Shown piece by piece: positions 1 to 7,248 of a stretch of 42,691 bases of DNA. The translations under genes and the position numbers were made by a program. This DNA is from Paenibacillus maysiensis. GTDB taxonomy: Bacteria > Bacillota > Bacilli > Paenibacillales > Paenibacillaceae. The stretch covers positions 1 through 42,691 of the forward strand of contig NZ_ASRY01000097.1 of the NCBI RefSeq assembly GCF_000520815.1. The letters are read 5' to 3'. The notes below the pieces were generated by a model. That model saw only the letters and a program-made list of their open reading frames with translations, did not search any database and was not told the DNA's origin. The first letter of the stretch is position 1; the number at the start of each line of letters is the position of its first letter.

Positions 1-37
1 AGATTGTATAAAACATTTAGAGGTAAGAATTCCATGG

Positions 38-105
38 CAAAGGCGAACGCTGTCGCTTCTTCAGATTCAAATGAATCGCTTCGCTGCGTCGGCAGGAACG
101 CCCAC
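38..105. other. Short intergenic stretch with inverted repeat, no gene
   Basis: No gene is visible in the first 246 bases. The stretch holds GATTC-AAAT-GAATC (66-79), flanked by similar CGCTGTCGCTTC and CGCTTCGCTGCG strings, which looks like a small palindromic intergenic repeat. ORFs across it have no ribosome binding site. Whether it is dispersed in the genome cannot be judged from one copy. Confidence 0.3.
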
Positions 106-170
106 CACTAAGGCGCCAAGATCTCGATAAGACTCCCCTTTGGCGTGGGAAGTGAAAGGTATTAAAATAT

Positions 171-190
171 GAGAAGCCTGATGGCTTCTC
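171..190. other. Perfect 8-bp hairpin upstream of oxidoreductase gene
   Basis: GAGAAGCC-TGAT-GGCTTCTC forms a perfect 8-bp stem with a 4-base loop. It lacks a clear U-tract on the plus strand, so it is at best a weak terminator of a gene left of the window, or a leader hairpin of the oxidoreductase gene 57 bases downstream. Confidence 0.45.
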
Positions 191-246
191 GGAACTACTG
201 TAAATAACTACACACACACTGGATATTGCTTATAGGGAGTTTTGTT

Positions 247-1485
247 ATGGAATTGATTAGTGGAAATACGTATTGGCCTAGTATTCTGGAGCAGAAACTG
301 GATTTTCCTCCTTTAACAGAAGATTTGACTTGTGATGTGCTTATCGTCGGCGGTGGGATGGGTGGAGCGCTCTGTGCCTGGCTGCTAGGGGAGCGAAAGG
401 TAGATACGGTCGTGATTGATAAGCGCAAACTGGCGCATGGAAGTTCTTCGGCCAATACCGGATTGCTGAAATATAGCAACGATAAGACGCTGACCTCTTT
501 TATCAACACCTTTGGTGAGGCTAATGGGGTACTGTTTTATCGGATGTGCAAGGATGCGCTGGATCAGTTGGAAAAGCTGGCTGGCACAGTGGACCTCGAC
601 CCGTCCTTTATCCGCCGCAGCAGCCTGTATTATGCGAGTACACCCGAGGATGTGTCGGTGCTCCAAAAAGAGTTCGAACAGCTAACCCGCTTTGGATTCC
701 CGGTGGAATATTGGGGTGAGCAACAGGTGGCTGCTCGTTTTCCTTTTCGTAAACCGGCTGCGCTGTATACACACGAAGATGCTGAGGTGAATCCGTTTCG
801 TTTTGTACAGGGACTCCTGCAATCCGCCAGTCGTCTTGGTGTACGCTTATATGAGCATACCGAAGCGAAGCATTTTGAATTTGGCGACAATGAGGTCGTT
901 TGTCATACCAGCGGTGGAACCATTCGGGCGAAAAAGGTTGTTTTTGCGGCAGGCTATGAGTCCCAGGAAATTAAAAAGGATCGTGGAGCCATACTGGAAA
1001 GCTCTTATGCGATTGCCACTAATCCAGTTGGAGATTCAGCCATGTGGCATGAGCAATGTCTGATCTGGGAAACCGCCCGTCCTTATCTGTATATACGCTC
1101 CACCACGGAAGGACGCGTGATTATCGGAGGGCTGGATGAACCTGTACTCGTCCCGGACCAACGTGAAGTCAGACTGTTGCACCAACAGAAAAAGCTGCTG
1201 CAAGCATTACAGGAGCATTTTCCGGATATACCCTTCAAGATTGATTATGCATGGGCAGCCGTCTTTGGCTCCTCCCATGATGGCTTACCGTATATTGGCC
1301 CGCACCCGCGCTTTCCGAACTGCTACTTTTTGGAGGGCTACGGGGGAAACGGTTCAGTTACCAGCATGATGGCTGCACAGCTATTGGCTGATGAACTGAC
1401 GGGCACACACCGACCTGAGATGGAGCTTTTTTCACTAACACGTACCACCAAGCCTTCACCCGAAATCACGGAGCCGCTGGCTTAA
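247..1485 (+). CDS. FAD-dependent oxidoreductase, DAO family
   Basis: A 412-residue flavoprotein of the D-amino-acid-oxidase/glycine-oxidase superfamily. The dinucleotide-binding motif VGGGMGG lies at residues 34-40, followed by the acidic end of the second strand (VVIDKR). Near the C-terminus DGLPYIGPHP and EGYGGNGS match the FAD-closing region of DAO enzymes such as gamma-glutamylputrescine oxidase. About 30 residues precede the Rossmann fold, which fits the PuuB-like branch rather than short glycine oxidases. Such enzymes oxidise a C-N bond of an amine or amino acid; the substrate here cannot be read from sequence. I chose ATG 247 because AGGGAG ends 7 bases upstream; a TTG at 226 would lie before that site. 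The gene stands alone and ends at a strong terminator. Confidence 0.85.
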   Translation: MELISGNTYWPSILEQKLDFPPLTEDLTCDVLIVGGGMGGALCAWLLGERKVDTVVIDKRKLAHGSSSANTGLLKYSNDKTLTSFINTFGEANGVLFYRMCKDALDQLEKLAGTVDLDPSFIRRSSLYYASTPEDVSVLQKEFEQLTRFGFPVEYWGEQQVAARFPFRKPAALYTHEDAEVNPFRFVQGLLQSASRLGVRLYEHTEAKHFEFGDNEVVCHTSGGTIRAKKVVFAAGYESQEIKKDRGAILESSYAIATNPVGDSAMWHEQCLIWETARPYLYIRSTTEGRVIIGGLDEPVLVPDQREVRLLHQQKKLLQALQEHFPDIPFKIDYAWAAVFGSSHDGLPYIGPHPRFPNCYFLEGYGGNGSVTSMMAAQLLADELTGTHRPEMELFSLTRTTKPSPEITEPLA

Positions 1486-1507
1486 TAAATACGAAATACG
1501 AAGTACG

Positions 1508-1554
1508 AAAGAGCCTCCAATTCCCATTTTCGTGGATTTGGAGGCTCTTTTTTT
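1508..1554. terminator. Bidirectional intrinsic terminator
   Basis: GAGCCTCCAATTCC pairs with GGATTTGGAGGCTC (one mismatch) around a 9-base loop, with T7 on the plus side and AAA on the left. It can end both the oxidoreductase transcript and the converging MFS transcript. Confidence 0.85.
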
Positions 1555-1568
1555 GAATATATTTCAAG

Positions 1569-2822
1569 CTACTCGGTTTGCCTGTGCCAGCGTCGTGCCT
1601 TGGACTGAGACTTGCTCTGTTTCGTTGTTTGCTCCTTCTTTAGCACATTACGCATAAATACCCATCCCGCCACGGGCATTAATGCAAGTCCAATCAACAG
1701 CCAGATCATGGCTATAGGTGCCTTGCTCATACTCAACACACCCAGAAAGATAAGCATTCCTGTCAATCGACCTACCATCAGACACAACTCGCGTAGTACG
1801 ACCAGTTCGACCCTTTTATTTACATCCTTTTCACTAACCCCCATCAAGTCAAAGCTCGCAGAGATCATCGGGATTAAATATAATGGCAAAAACAAGGCGG
1901 TCCCGATGCCCATAATCAGCAGCGTGCTATACTCCATACGCCACAGTAACGGCACAAGCGCAATCACCAGCAGCGAGGCACCCAACAGCATGCCAACCGA
2001 GCGATAATGTGGCTTGAGCCATTTGCCAACAGCCCAAAAGCTGAAAAATGAAACTGCGGATGTAATAAGCGAAAACTGCGCCAGCTTCCACTCCTGCTGA
2101 GTAGCGACGTACACAAGCAGCGTAATCAGGAAGGCAAAAACGCCTTCACGAATGCCCTGTGTAACAAGCGACAACGACAATGGCCGCCACATACTTCCTT
2201 TTTGCGACAAACGCTGCTTGGGCTCCAGCCAATTGTAACTTCCTGTCGTCTTACGCTTGCGAAGAAAGAAACTCAGCACTACCCCTACCACATAAAGTGC
2301 TAAAGAGATGCTAAATATCACGCGGTATCCCGCATCATCCTCCATACGGGCGATAATCCAGCCGGACAGCCAGGGACCAACAATACCCGAAAACGAGCCC
2401 AGCAGGCCCACCCATCCGTTAAAATGATCCCGGCTTACCCGATCTGTGACCTCAAAAAAAATCACATTAAAAGCTAGCCAAAACAAACCCAACGCTGCAC
2501 CCAATAGCATCCCTAACGGCCATATGTAGTTTACAGCCTGCGATCCCGTATATAAAACCACCAGATAAAATAATCCGGACAACGCGGTCCCTACGCGCAG
2601 AGCATTCATTTTGTTATGCTCCTTGACCCATTTTCCAGCCACCCAGACCATGATTCCCAGCGCAATTTGCTGACTAACATTAAACCAGCCAATCATCGCG
2701 TAATCCTGCCTGCTTTTCCACAGATATACGTTAAGAAAAGTACCTGACAAAGCTGCCGCAAACACAAACAATCCATTCAGGCTTAGCAGCAGAATGGATT
2801 GTCCGTTCAGGTTTGATTTCAA
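1569..2822 (-). CDS. MFS transporter
   Basis: A 417-residue, very hydrophobic protein with about 12 predicted membrane helices and a basic C-terminal tail rich in K, Q, S and R. The overall pattern (a loop near residues 60-70 reading GKWVKEHNK, a charged central loop around residues 190-210 with RKRKTTGSYNW, and two six-helix halves) is that of a major facilitator permease. Substrate unknown; the family includes drug and metabolite exporters. The start is a TTG: GGGGG (2830-2834) lies 7 bases upstream and no ATG fits. A five-codon ORF (MVIFG) with its own AAAAGGAG site ends inside this ribosome binding region, so translation may be coupled to it. It converges on the oxidoreductase gene across a shared terminator. 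Confidence 0.85.
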   Translation of the reverse strand: MKSNLNGQSILLLSLNGLFVFAAALSGTFLNVYLWKSRQDYAMIGWFNVSQQIALGIMVWVAGKWVKEHNKMNALRVGTALSGLFYLVVLYTGSQAVNYIWPLGMLLGAALGLFWLAFNVIFFEVTDRVSRDHFNGWVGLLGSFSGIVGPWLSGWIIARMEDDAGYRVIFSISLALYVVGVVLSFFLRKRKTTGSYNWLEPKQRLSQKGSMWRPLSLSLVTQGIREGVFAFLITLLVYVATQQEWKLAQFSLITSAVSFFSFWAVGKWLKPHYRSVGMLLGASLLVIALVPLLWRMEYSTLLIMGIGTALFLPLYLIPMISASFDLMGVSEKDVNKRVELVVLRELCLMVGRLTGMLIFLGVLSMSKAPIAMIWLLIGLALMPVAGWVFMRNVLKKEQTTKQSKSQSKARRWHRQTE

Positions 2823-2833
2823 TGAATTTCCCC

Positions 2834-2851
2834 CTAACCGAAAATCACCAT
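2834..2851 (-). CDS. Possible 5-residue leader peptide MVIFG upstream of MFS gene
   Basis: ATG GTG ATT TTC GGT TAG follows AAAAGGAG (2856-2863) at a spacing of 4 bases. Its stop codon touches the GGGGG ribosome binding site of the MFS gene. This geometry suits translational coupling or attenuation, but a chance ORF this short is quite possible. Confidence 0.3.
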   Translation of the reverse strand: MVIFG

Positions 2852-2936
2852 TCAGCTCCTTTTAACTTAGCTTGCTTCAGAGCTTCTTCGGCTTAAGATG
2901 CCCGAATTCAACTTGGGCTTATCCGGGGGAATATAA

Positions 2937-3686
2937 TTAATTGTTGGAAATACCACTCAGCTTCTCCAACAAACGCAATCGGTCATCCTCTGACAACGTC
3001 TGCTGAACATGGAAGCAGCTTGGACATACATATACATTTAAGACAAACGGTAAATCCAGAACAGGTCTTCCGAGCGCAGGAGACATCGACGGTACAAAGC
3101 CTTCTTCGGTCACGGTTTGCGAACCTGCATGCAGCATGTATTCACCGCATTGGGAGCATTCAAGAACCTCATCTTGTCTGTCGAGTATTTGTTCAGCGCC
3201 TTGTTCATAAGCCATTAGATCCGCACCGCTTTCTTCAAATTTTTGCAGGGTATGCAGCACAGGCAGCTTGTGAAGCTCGTTGTCCTGCAACAATGGAGCG
3301 TCAGCCGGCTTTTCAACTACGACTTCATCCTCTGCTTCATATAAAATATCCTGCTCATCCTCATCCCCAAGCTGAATGCTCAACGTACGATAGCCCTTGA
3401 GGTCTTCCTTCCCAGGGGAAGGCGCTGCTTGACCCACAGAAGTCGCATCATCATGGCTGTGTTCGTGGTCATGTGCATGAGTATGCATGTGTTCACTTTC
3501 TCCATGTCGGTGCTCATCCGTATGCCCATGAACATGTGCAGAAGCAGACTCCGTTTCATCTTCATCATCGGTGATATCCGAATACCCTTTCAGGTCATTA
3601 TGGCAATAAGGGCACTCTTCTTCAGGTCCCAATTCTTCATCCCAAATAATTTCCATGTTACACCATGGACAAATGGTCATTTCCAA
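2937..3686 (-). CDS. Zinc-ribbon protein with His-rich metal-binding linker
   Basis: A 249-residue protein that I do not recognise as a named family. It has CPWC and CPYC (residues 7-29) at the N-terminus, a second pair CSQC/CPSC in the last 80 residues, and between them a run extremely rich in His, Asp and Glu (about residues 50-82). The two Cys pairs suggest two zinc ribbons, and the His run suggests reversible binding of Zn, Ni or Co. No membrane segment or signal peptide is seen. The start is probably TTG 3686 with GGAAGG about 10 bases upstream; an in-frame ATG at 3680 is the alternative. It lies 54 bases downstream of the DUF350 gene on the same strand and may be co-transcribed. The role could be metal buffering or metal-dependent regulation; this is inference. 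Confidence 0.75.
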   Translation of the reverse strand: MEMTICPWCNMEIIWDEELGPEEECPYCHNDLKGYSDITDDEDETESASAHVHGHTDEHRHGESEHMHTHAHDHEHSHDDATSVGQAAPSPGKEDLKGYRTLSIQLGDEDEQDILYEAEDEVVVEKPADAPLLQDNELHKLPVLHTLQKFEESGADLMAYEQGAEQILDRQDEVLECSQCGEYMLHAGSQTVTEEGFVPSMSPALGRPVLDLPFVLNVYVCPSCFHVQQTLSEDDRLRLLEKLSGISNN

Positions 3687-3740
3687 GCTTCATCATCCTT
3701 CCGTTCCATGCGTATACCAAGCTCTAGTATACAGGATGTG

Positions 3741-4160
3741 TCAAGTTACACTGGCACCAATCACATAAGATAACGATATCGAGATAATCATGGAGAACAA
3801 GCCGACAGCGCGGTTGTCCTCCTTAATTTCCTGATCGATTGAAAATACCGGTGTCAGAAACTCAAACAGAAAGTACGCCGCAAGCAGCAGTAAAAAGCCG
3901 ACGAACGACCAAATCATCGTATCGTACACGCTGGATTTGGCTTCCATCGCAAAGCGGAGCACGTTGCAAATACCGAACATTTTCCCGCCCGTAGCCATCG
4001 CTACTGAAATATTGCCGCGTTTGATCTCTTCCCAGCATTTATACCGGGTTACCAGCTCAAAGCATGACAAAAATACAATCAGCTCCAGCACCGCCACCGA
4101 GAAATAGCCCAGCATCATTCCTAACGGATGTGACAGCAATTCATCAATCGCCATCTTCAC
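3741..4160 (-). CDS. DUF350 family membrane protein
   Basis: A 139-residue protein with about four membrane helices: residues 15-38, 50-72, 80-102 and 115-137. The central stretch ISVAMATGGKMFGICN, with its small-residue/Gly pattern, matches the DUF350 (YjfL-like) family of unknown function. The start is GTG 4160: GGGAGGG lies 5 bases upstream, better placed than for the internal ATG at 4154. It sits between mutS2 upstream (55-base gap) and the zinc-ribbon gene downstream, all on the minus strand, so it may be in the mutS2 transcript. Confidence 0.75.
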   Translation of the reverse strand: MKMAIDELLSHPLGMMLGYFSVAVLELIVFLSCFELVTRYKCWEEIKRGNISVAMATGGKMFGICNVLRFAMEAKSSVYDTMIWSFVGFLLLLAAYFLFEFLTPVFSIDQEIKEDNRAVGLFSMIISISLSYVIGASVT

Positions 4161-4215
4161 TTTGTCCCTCCCGTTCTACAAAGCATTCCCGACCGAATGG
4201 CCGGTAACCCGTAGC

Positions 4216-6585
4216 TCATTCCAATTCAGCAACCGTCACGCCTGTGCCGCCTTCATTGTAATTTCCGATACGGTAGCTTTTCACATGCTTATGCTTGCGA
4301 AGGTACTCCTGAATACCGGTCCGAAGAACCCCTGTTCCCTTGCCATGAATAATGTGTACCTGCCCCAGATTGGCCAAAAATGCTTCATCCATGAAGCGAT
4401 CTACCTCCATCAGCGCTTCCTCCACGTTCGCACCGCGCAGATCAAGCTCATTTCGCACATTTTCATCCCGTGTTCGCTTAATGCCAGTTACCGGCTTCTG
4501 GACTCTCGGTGCCGTTGTTTGGGCGGGTTGCAGCAGCTCCAGATCGTCCAGACTGACCTTCATTTTCATGATTCCCAGTTGCACCACGGCTTCCTTGCTA
4601 CCGGACAGTTCCACCACATGGCCTTTTTTATTCAGACTGTGAACGGATACCTCATCGCCAGCTACGATAGAACGTGTACGTACAGCGGCCGGGCGCTTGA
4701 CTGCGCTTTTCTTACGCTGTTTCGGTTCCGCTTCATCCAGCTCTCTGCGGGCTGCAATCAGCCTGTGCTCCTTAACAGAGGCTCCTTCTTCCTGAGCCAA
4801 CTTACGCAGATCAGCAATGATTATCTCCGCTTCACTGCGAGCTTTGTCCACGAGACCTCTTGCTTCGTCCGCAGCCTTTTCCAGCATACGATCCCGCTGT
4901 GCTTCCAGCTTATCCAGCTCATTCTGGTGACGGGTGCGCAGTTCTTCCATCTCACCACGCAATTGCTCCGCCTTTTCCCGCTCCTGCTCGGCTGTCAGAC
5001 GATTCTGTTCCAGTGACGCAATCATATGCTCTACGCGCTGATCTTCTTCCGTCACCTCACCGCGGGCATAATCCAAAATACGGCCCGGCAATCCCAAGCG
5101 CTCAGCAATGGCAAAAGCGTTACTTCGACCGGGCACACCCACGAGAAGACGGTATGTCGGGCTTAATGTAGCAACATCGAACTCCATGCTCGCATTAATG
5201 ATTCCTTTGCGCTCATAAGCATAAGCTTTCAATTCGCTATAGTGAGTCGTCGCAACCATACGGCAACCCAAAGCATGCATATGCTCCAGAATGGATACAG
5301 CCAAAGCCGAGCCTTCCGCAGGATCGGTTCCTGCACCTACCTCGTCAAGCAGCACAAGGCTTTTCGGCGTCATATTTTTCAGGATGCTGATAATGTTGGT
5401 CATATGACTGGAAAAGGTACTCAGGTTTTGCTCAATGCTTTGCTCGTCACCAATATCTGCATAGATCGCGTCAAATACGCACAGTTGGCTTTCGTCCTCT
5501 ACAGGCACAAAAAGTCCCGACATCGCCATCAGACTAAGCAAGCCGATGGTTTTCAGCGTAACGGTTTTTCCCCCTGTATTCGGTCCGGTTACGATAATGG
5601 AGGTATACGAATTGCCCAGCTCCACATCAATCGGAACGACCTGCTCCAACGGAATAAGAGGGTGTCTGCCTTTTTTCAGCTTCAAGTAACCCCGATCATT
5701 CATCAAAGGCAAGGTTGCCTTCATCTCACGAGCGAGACGAGCTTTGGCGAAAATAAAATCAAGCGTCCCCAAAACATCTACATCATATAGCAGCATATCC
5801 GCTTGTTCTGCGACAAGTGCGGTCAGCTTTTGTAAAATCACTTCGATTTCGCGTTCTTCTCTCAACCGTGTTTCCCGCAGCTTGTTGTTCATGGCCACGA
5901 TGGATTCAGGCTCGATAAACAGCGTTGCACCGGACCCGGATTGATCATGCACAATTCCGCCAAAATAAGAACGATACTCGGCTTTAACCGGAATTACAAA
6001 ACGGTCTCCACGGATCGTAATCAACTGATCCTGAAGCATTTTGGATACGGTGGAGGAACGAATCATGGAATCGAGCTTTTCTCGAATACGCACTTCACCC
6101 GAGCGCAGCTCTCTGCGGATTTGTGAAAGCTCTGTACTGGCAGAATCCAGCACCTCTGCATTTTCGTCGATACAGCCTTTAATCGAGTTTTCCAGACCTC
6201 TCTGTTCTGAAAGCTGCTCACTCCAATACAGCAGTGTTTCAACTGGATTTTCCTCATGCAAACTTGCCACGTACACCTGTACACGGCGCGCAGCCTGAAC
6301 TGTTGTCCGAATGCCAAGCAGCTCCTGCGGACTCAGTGTTCCCCCGATACGGGCGCGCTTGACCGCTGGAGTAATATCCACGACTCCGTTAAACGAGGGT
6401 ACTCCTTTAAGTCGATCGGCAGCATAGGCCTCATCCGTGCCTGTCAGCAATTTCTTGATATGCTCCAAATCATCGCTGGGCTGTAACCGCTGGGCTGTCT
6501 GCTGACCAATCGCGGTTTGAGCATAGTGACTTAGTTTATTTAAAATTTTTTGATATTCTAGGGTTTTGAATATTTTAGAGTCCAA
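4216..6585 (-). CDS. mutS2: Endonuclease MutS2 (ribosome-collision/anti-recombination ATPase)
   Basis: A 789-residue MutS-family ATPase without the mismatch-recognition domain. It has an N-terminal clamp/core, Walker A GPNTGGKT near residue 332, Walker B (SLVLLDEVGAGTD), a long charged coiled coil (about residues 510-625), a KOW-like segment (RSIVAGDEVSV), and a C-terminal Smr domain with the LDLRG and HGKGTG motifs. MutS2 has been described as suppressing homologous recombination and, in B. subtilis, as acting on collided ribosomes. Length agrees with B. subtilis MutS2 (785). Start: TTG 6585 has AAAGGAG 8 bases upstream; GTG 6603 would overlap that site. In Bacillus mutS2 follows zapA, cvpA and polX; here only zapA remains nearby. 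Confidence 0.95.
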   Translation of the reverse strand: MDSKIFKTLEYQKILNKLSHYAQTAIGQQTAQRLQPSDDLEHIKKLLTGTDEAYAADRLKGVPSFNGVVDITPAVKRARIGGTLSPQELLGIRTTVQAARRVQVYVASLHEENPVETLLYWSEQLSEQRGLENSIKGCIDENAEVLDSASTELSQIRRELRSGEVRIREKLDSMIRSSTVSKMLQDQLITIRGDRFVIPVKAEYRSYFGGIVHDQSGSGATLFIEPESIVAMNNKLRETRLREEREIEVILQKLTALVAEQADMLLYDVDVLGTLDFIFAKARLAREMKATLPLMNDRGYLKLKKGRHPLIPLEQVVPIDVELGNSYTSIIVTGPNTGGKTVTLKTIGLLSLMAMSGLFVPVEDESQLCVFDAIYADIGDEQSIEQNLSTFSSHMTNIISILKNMTPKSLVLLDEVGAGTDPAEGSALAVSILEHMHALGCRMVATTHYSELKAYAYERKGIINASMEFDVATLSPTYRLLVGVPGRSNAFAIAERLGLPGRILDYARGEVTEEDQRVEHMIASLEQNRLTAEQEREKAEQLRGEMEELRTRHQNELDKLEAQRDRMLEKAADEARGLVDKARSEAEIIIADLRKLAQEEGASVKEHRLIAARRELDEAEPKQRKKSAVKRPAAVRTRSIVAGDEVSVHSLNKKGHVVELSGSKEAVVQLGIMKMKVSLDDLELLQPAQTTAPRVQKPVTGIKRTRDENVRNELDLRGANVEEALMEVDRFMDEAFLANLGQVHIIHGKGTGVLRTGIQEYLRKHKHVKSYRIGNYNEGGTGVTVAELE

Positions 6586-6736
6586 CTTCACTACTCCTTT
6601 CACTTATATCTATATTATAACGAAAGCCGCGCACTTACGCTATTTGCCAACTCTGCTTACACATAAGAAAGCCGTTTATGCCACACAATACCTTTGTATA
6701 ACCCTGTACATTCAAAAAAACAAAGGAGGTTATTCC

Positions 6737-7096
6737 GTGAGCATTCTCGGGCACATTGTGCGTTTCATCGTTGCCGCTTTGGTTCTGATGGTCGTAAGCT
6801 GGATCGTTCCCGGCTTTAGTGTAGGCGGCTTTTGGAGCGCGCTGATCCTTGCCATTGTCATTGCCTTGATCGGTTACATCATTGAGGCTATGTTTGGCCG
6901 ACGCGTTTCACCATTCGGACGCGGTATCGTAGGCTTTCTGGTGAGCGCTCTGGTTATCTGGATCGCTCAATATGTCGTGACCCATGTCAGTGTTTCCGTT
7001 CTGGGCGCATTGCTCGCTGCATTGGTTATCGGGATTATCGACCTCTTCATTCCGGTATCGACACCGTTTGAAGCCGGCCGCAAGAGCGAGAAATAA
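6737..7096 (+). CDS. YvlD-like small membrane protein (phage holin family IV fold)
   Basis: A 119-residue membrane protein with four hydrophobic helices (about residues 5-24, 28-50, 62-84, 86-106) and a short basic tail. The pattern WIVPGFSVGGFWSALILA and the final IDLFIPVSTPF match the YvlD/'mycobacterial 4-TM holin' family, which in Bacillus is a chromosomal envelope-stress gene rather than a phage lysis gene. Start: GTG 6737 with a near-perfect AAAGGAGGT (6722-6730) 6 bases upstream; longer versions lack a ribosome binding site. It is the only plus-strand gene between mutS2 and zapA. No phage genes are nearby, so a lysis role is unlikely. Confidence 0.85.
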   Translation: MSILGHIVRFIVAALVLMVVSWIVPGFSVGGFWSALILAIVIALIGYIIEAMFGRRVSPFGRGIVGFLVSALVIWIAQYVVTHVSVSVLGALLAALVIGIIDLFIPVSTPFEAGRKSEK

Positions 7097-7198
7097 TTTG
7101 GGTTCACATTTCCGACAAGGTTGTTCCACAGCAGATTTCTTCTGCCGATGGACAGCCTTTTGTCATCTACAGAACCGAACAGAATACAGCATACAAAT

Positions 7199-7226
7199 AA
7201 TCCCCGGCGATAAGCAGCCGGGGATT
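7199..7226. terminator. Hairpin terminator between yvlD-like gene and zapA
   Basis: AATCCCCGGC and GCCGGGGATT form a perfect 10-bp stem with an 8-base loop. The minus side is followed by ATTTG and the plus side by GCATTG, so the U-tracts are poor; it best serves the zapA transcript read leftwards. Confidence 0.65.
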
Positions 7227-7248
7227 GCATTGCATGTATAATCCGTAT

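Noticed and set aside
247..1485. Calling the DAO-family oxidoreductase MnmL (YurR), the partner of MnmM in tRNA modification
   Set aside because: The N-terminal extension and motif context look like PuuB-type amine oxidases, not YurR. It is also 40 kb away from mnmM.
3470..3555. Low-complexity CAT/GTG repeat as a regulatory repeat
   Set aside because: It is the coding sequence of the His-rich linker.
6737..7096. Prophage holin
   Set aside because: The fold name is holin-like, but no endolysin, phage structural or integrase genes are nearby, and the sequence fits chromosomal YvlD.
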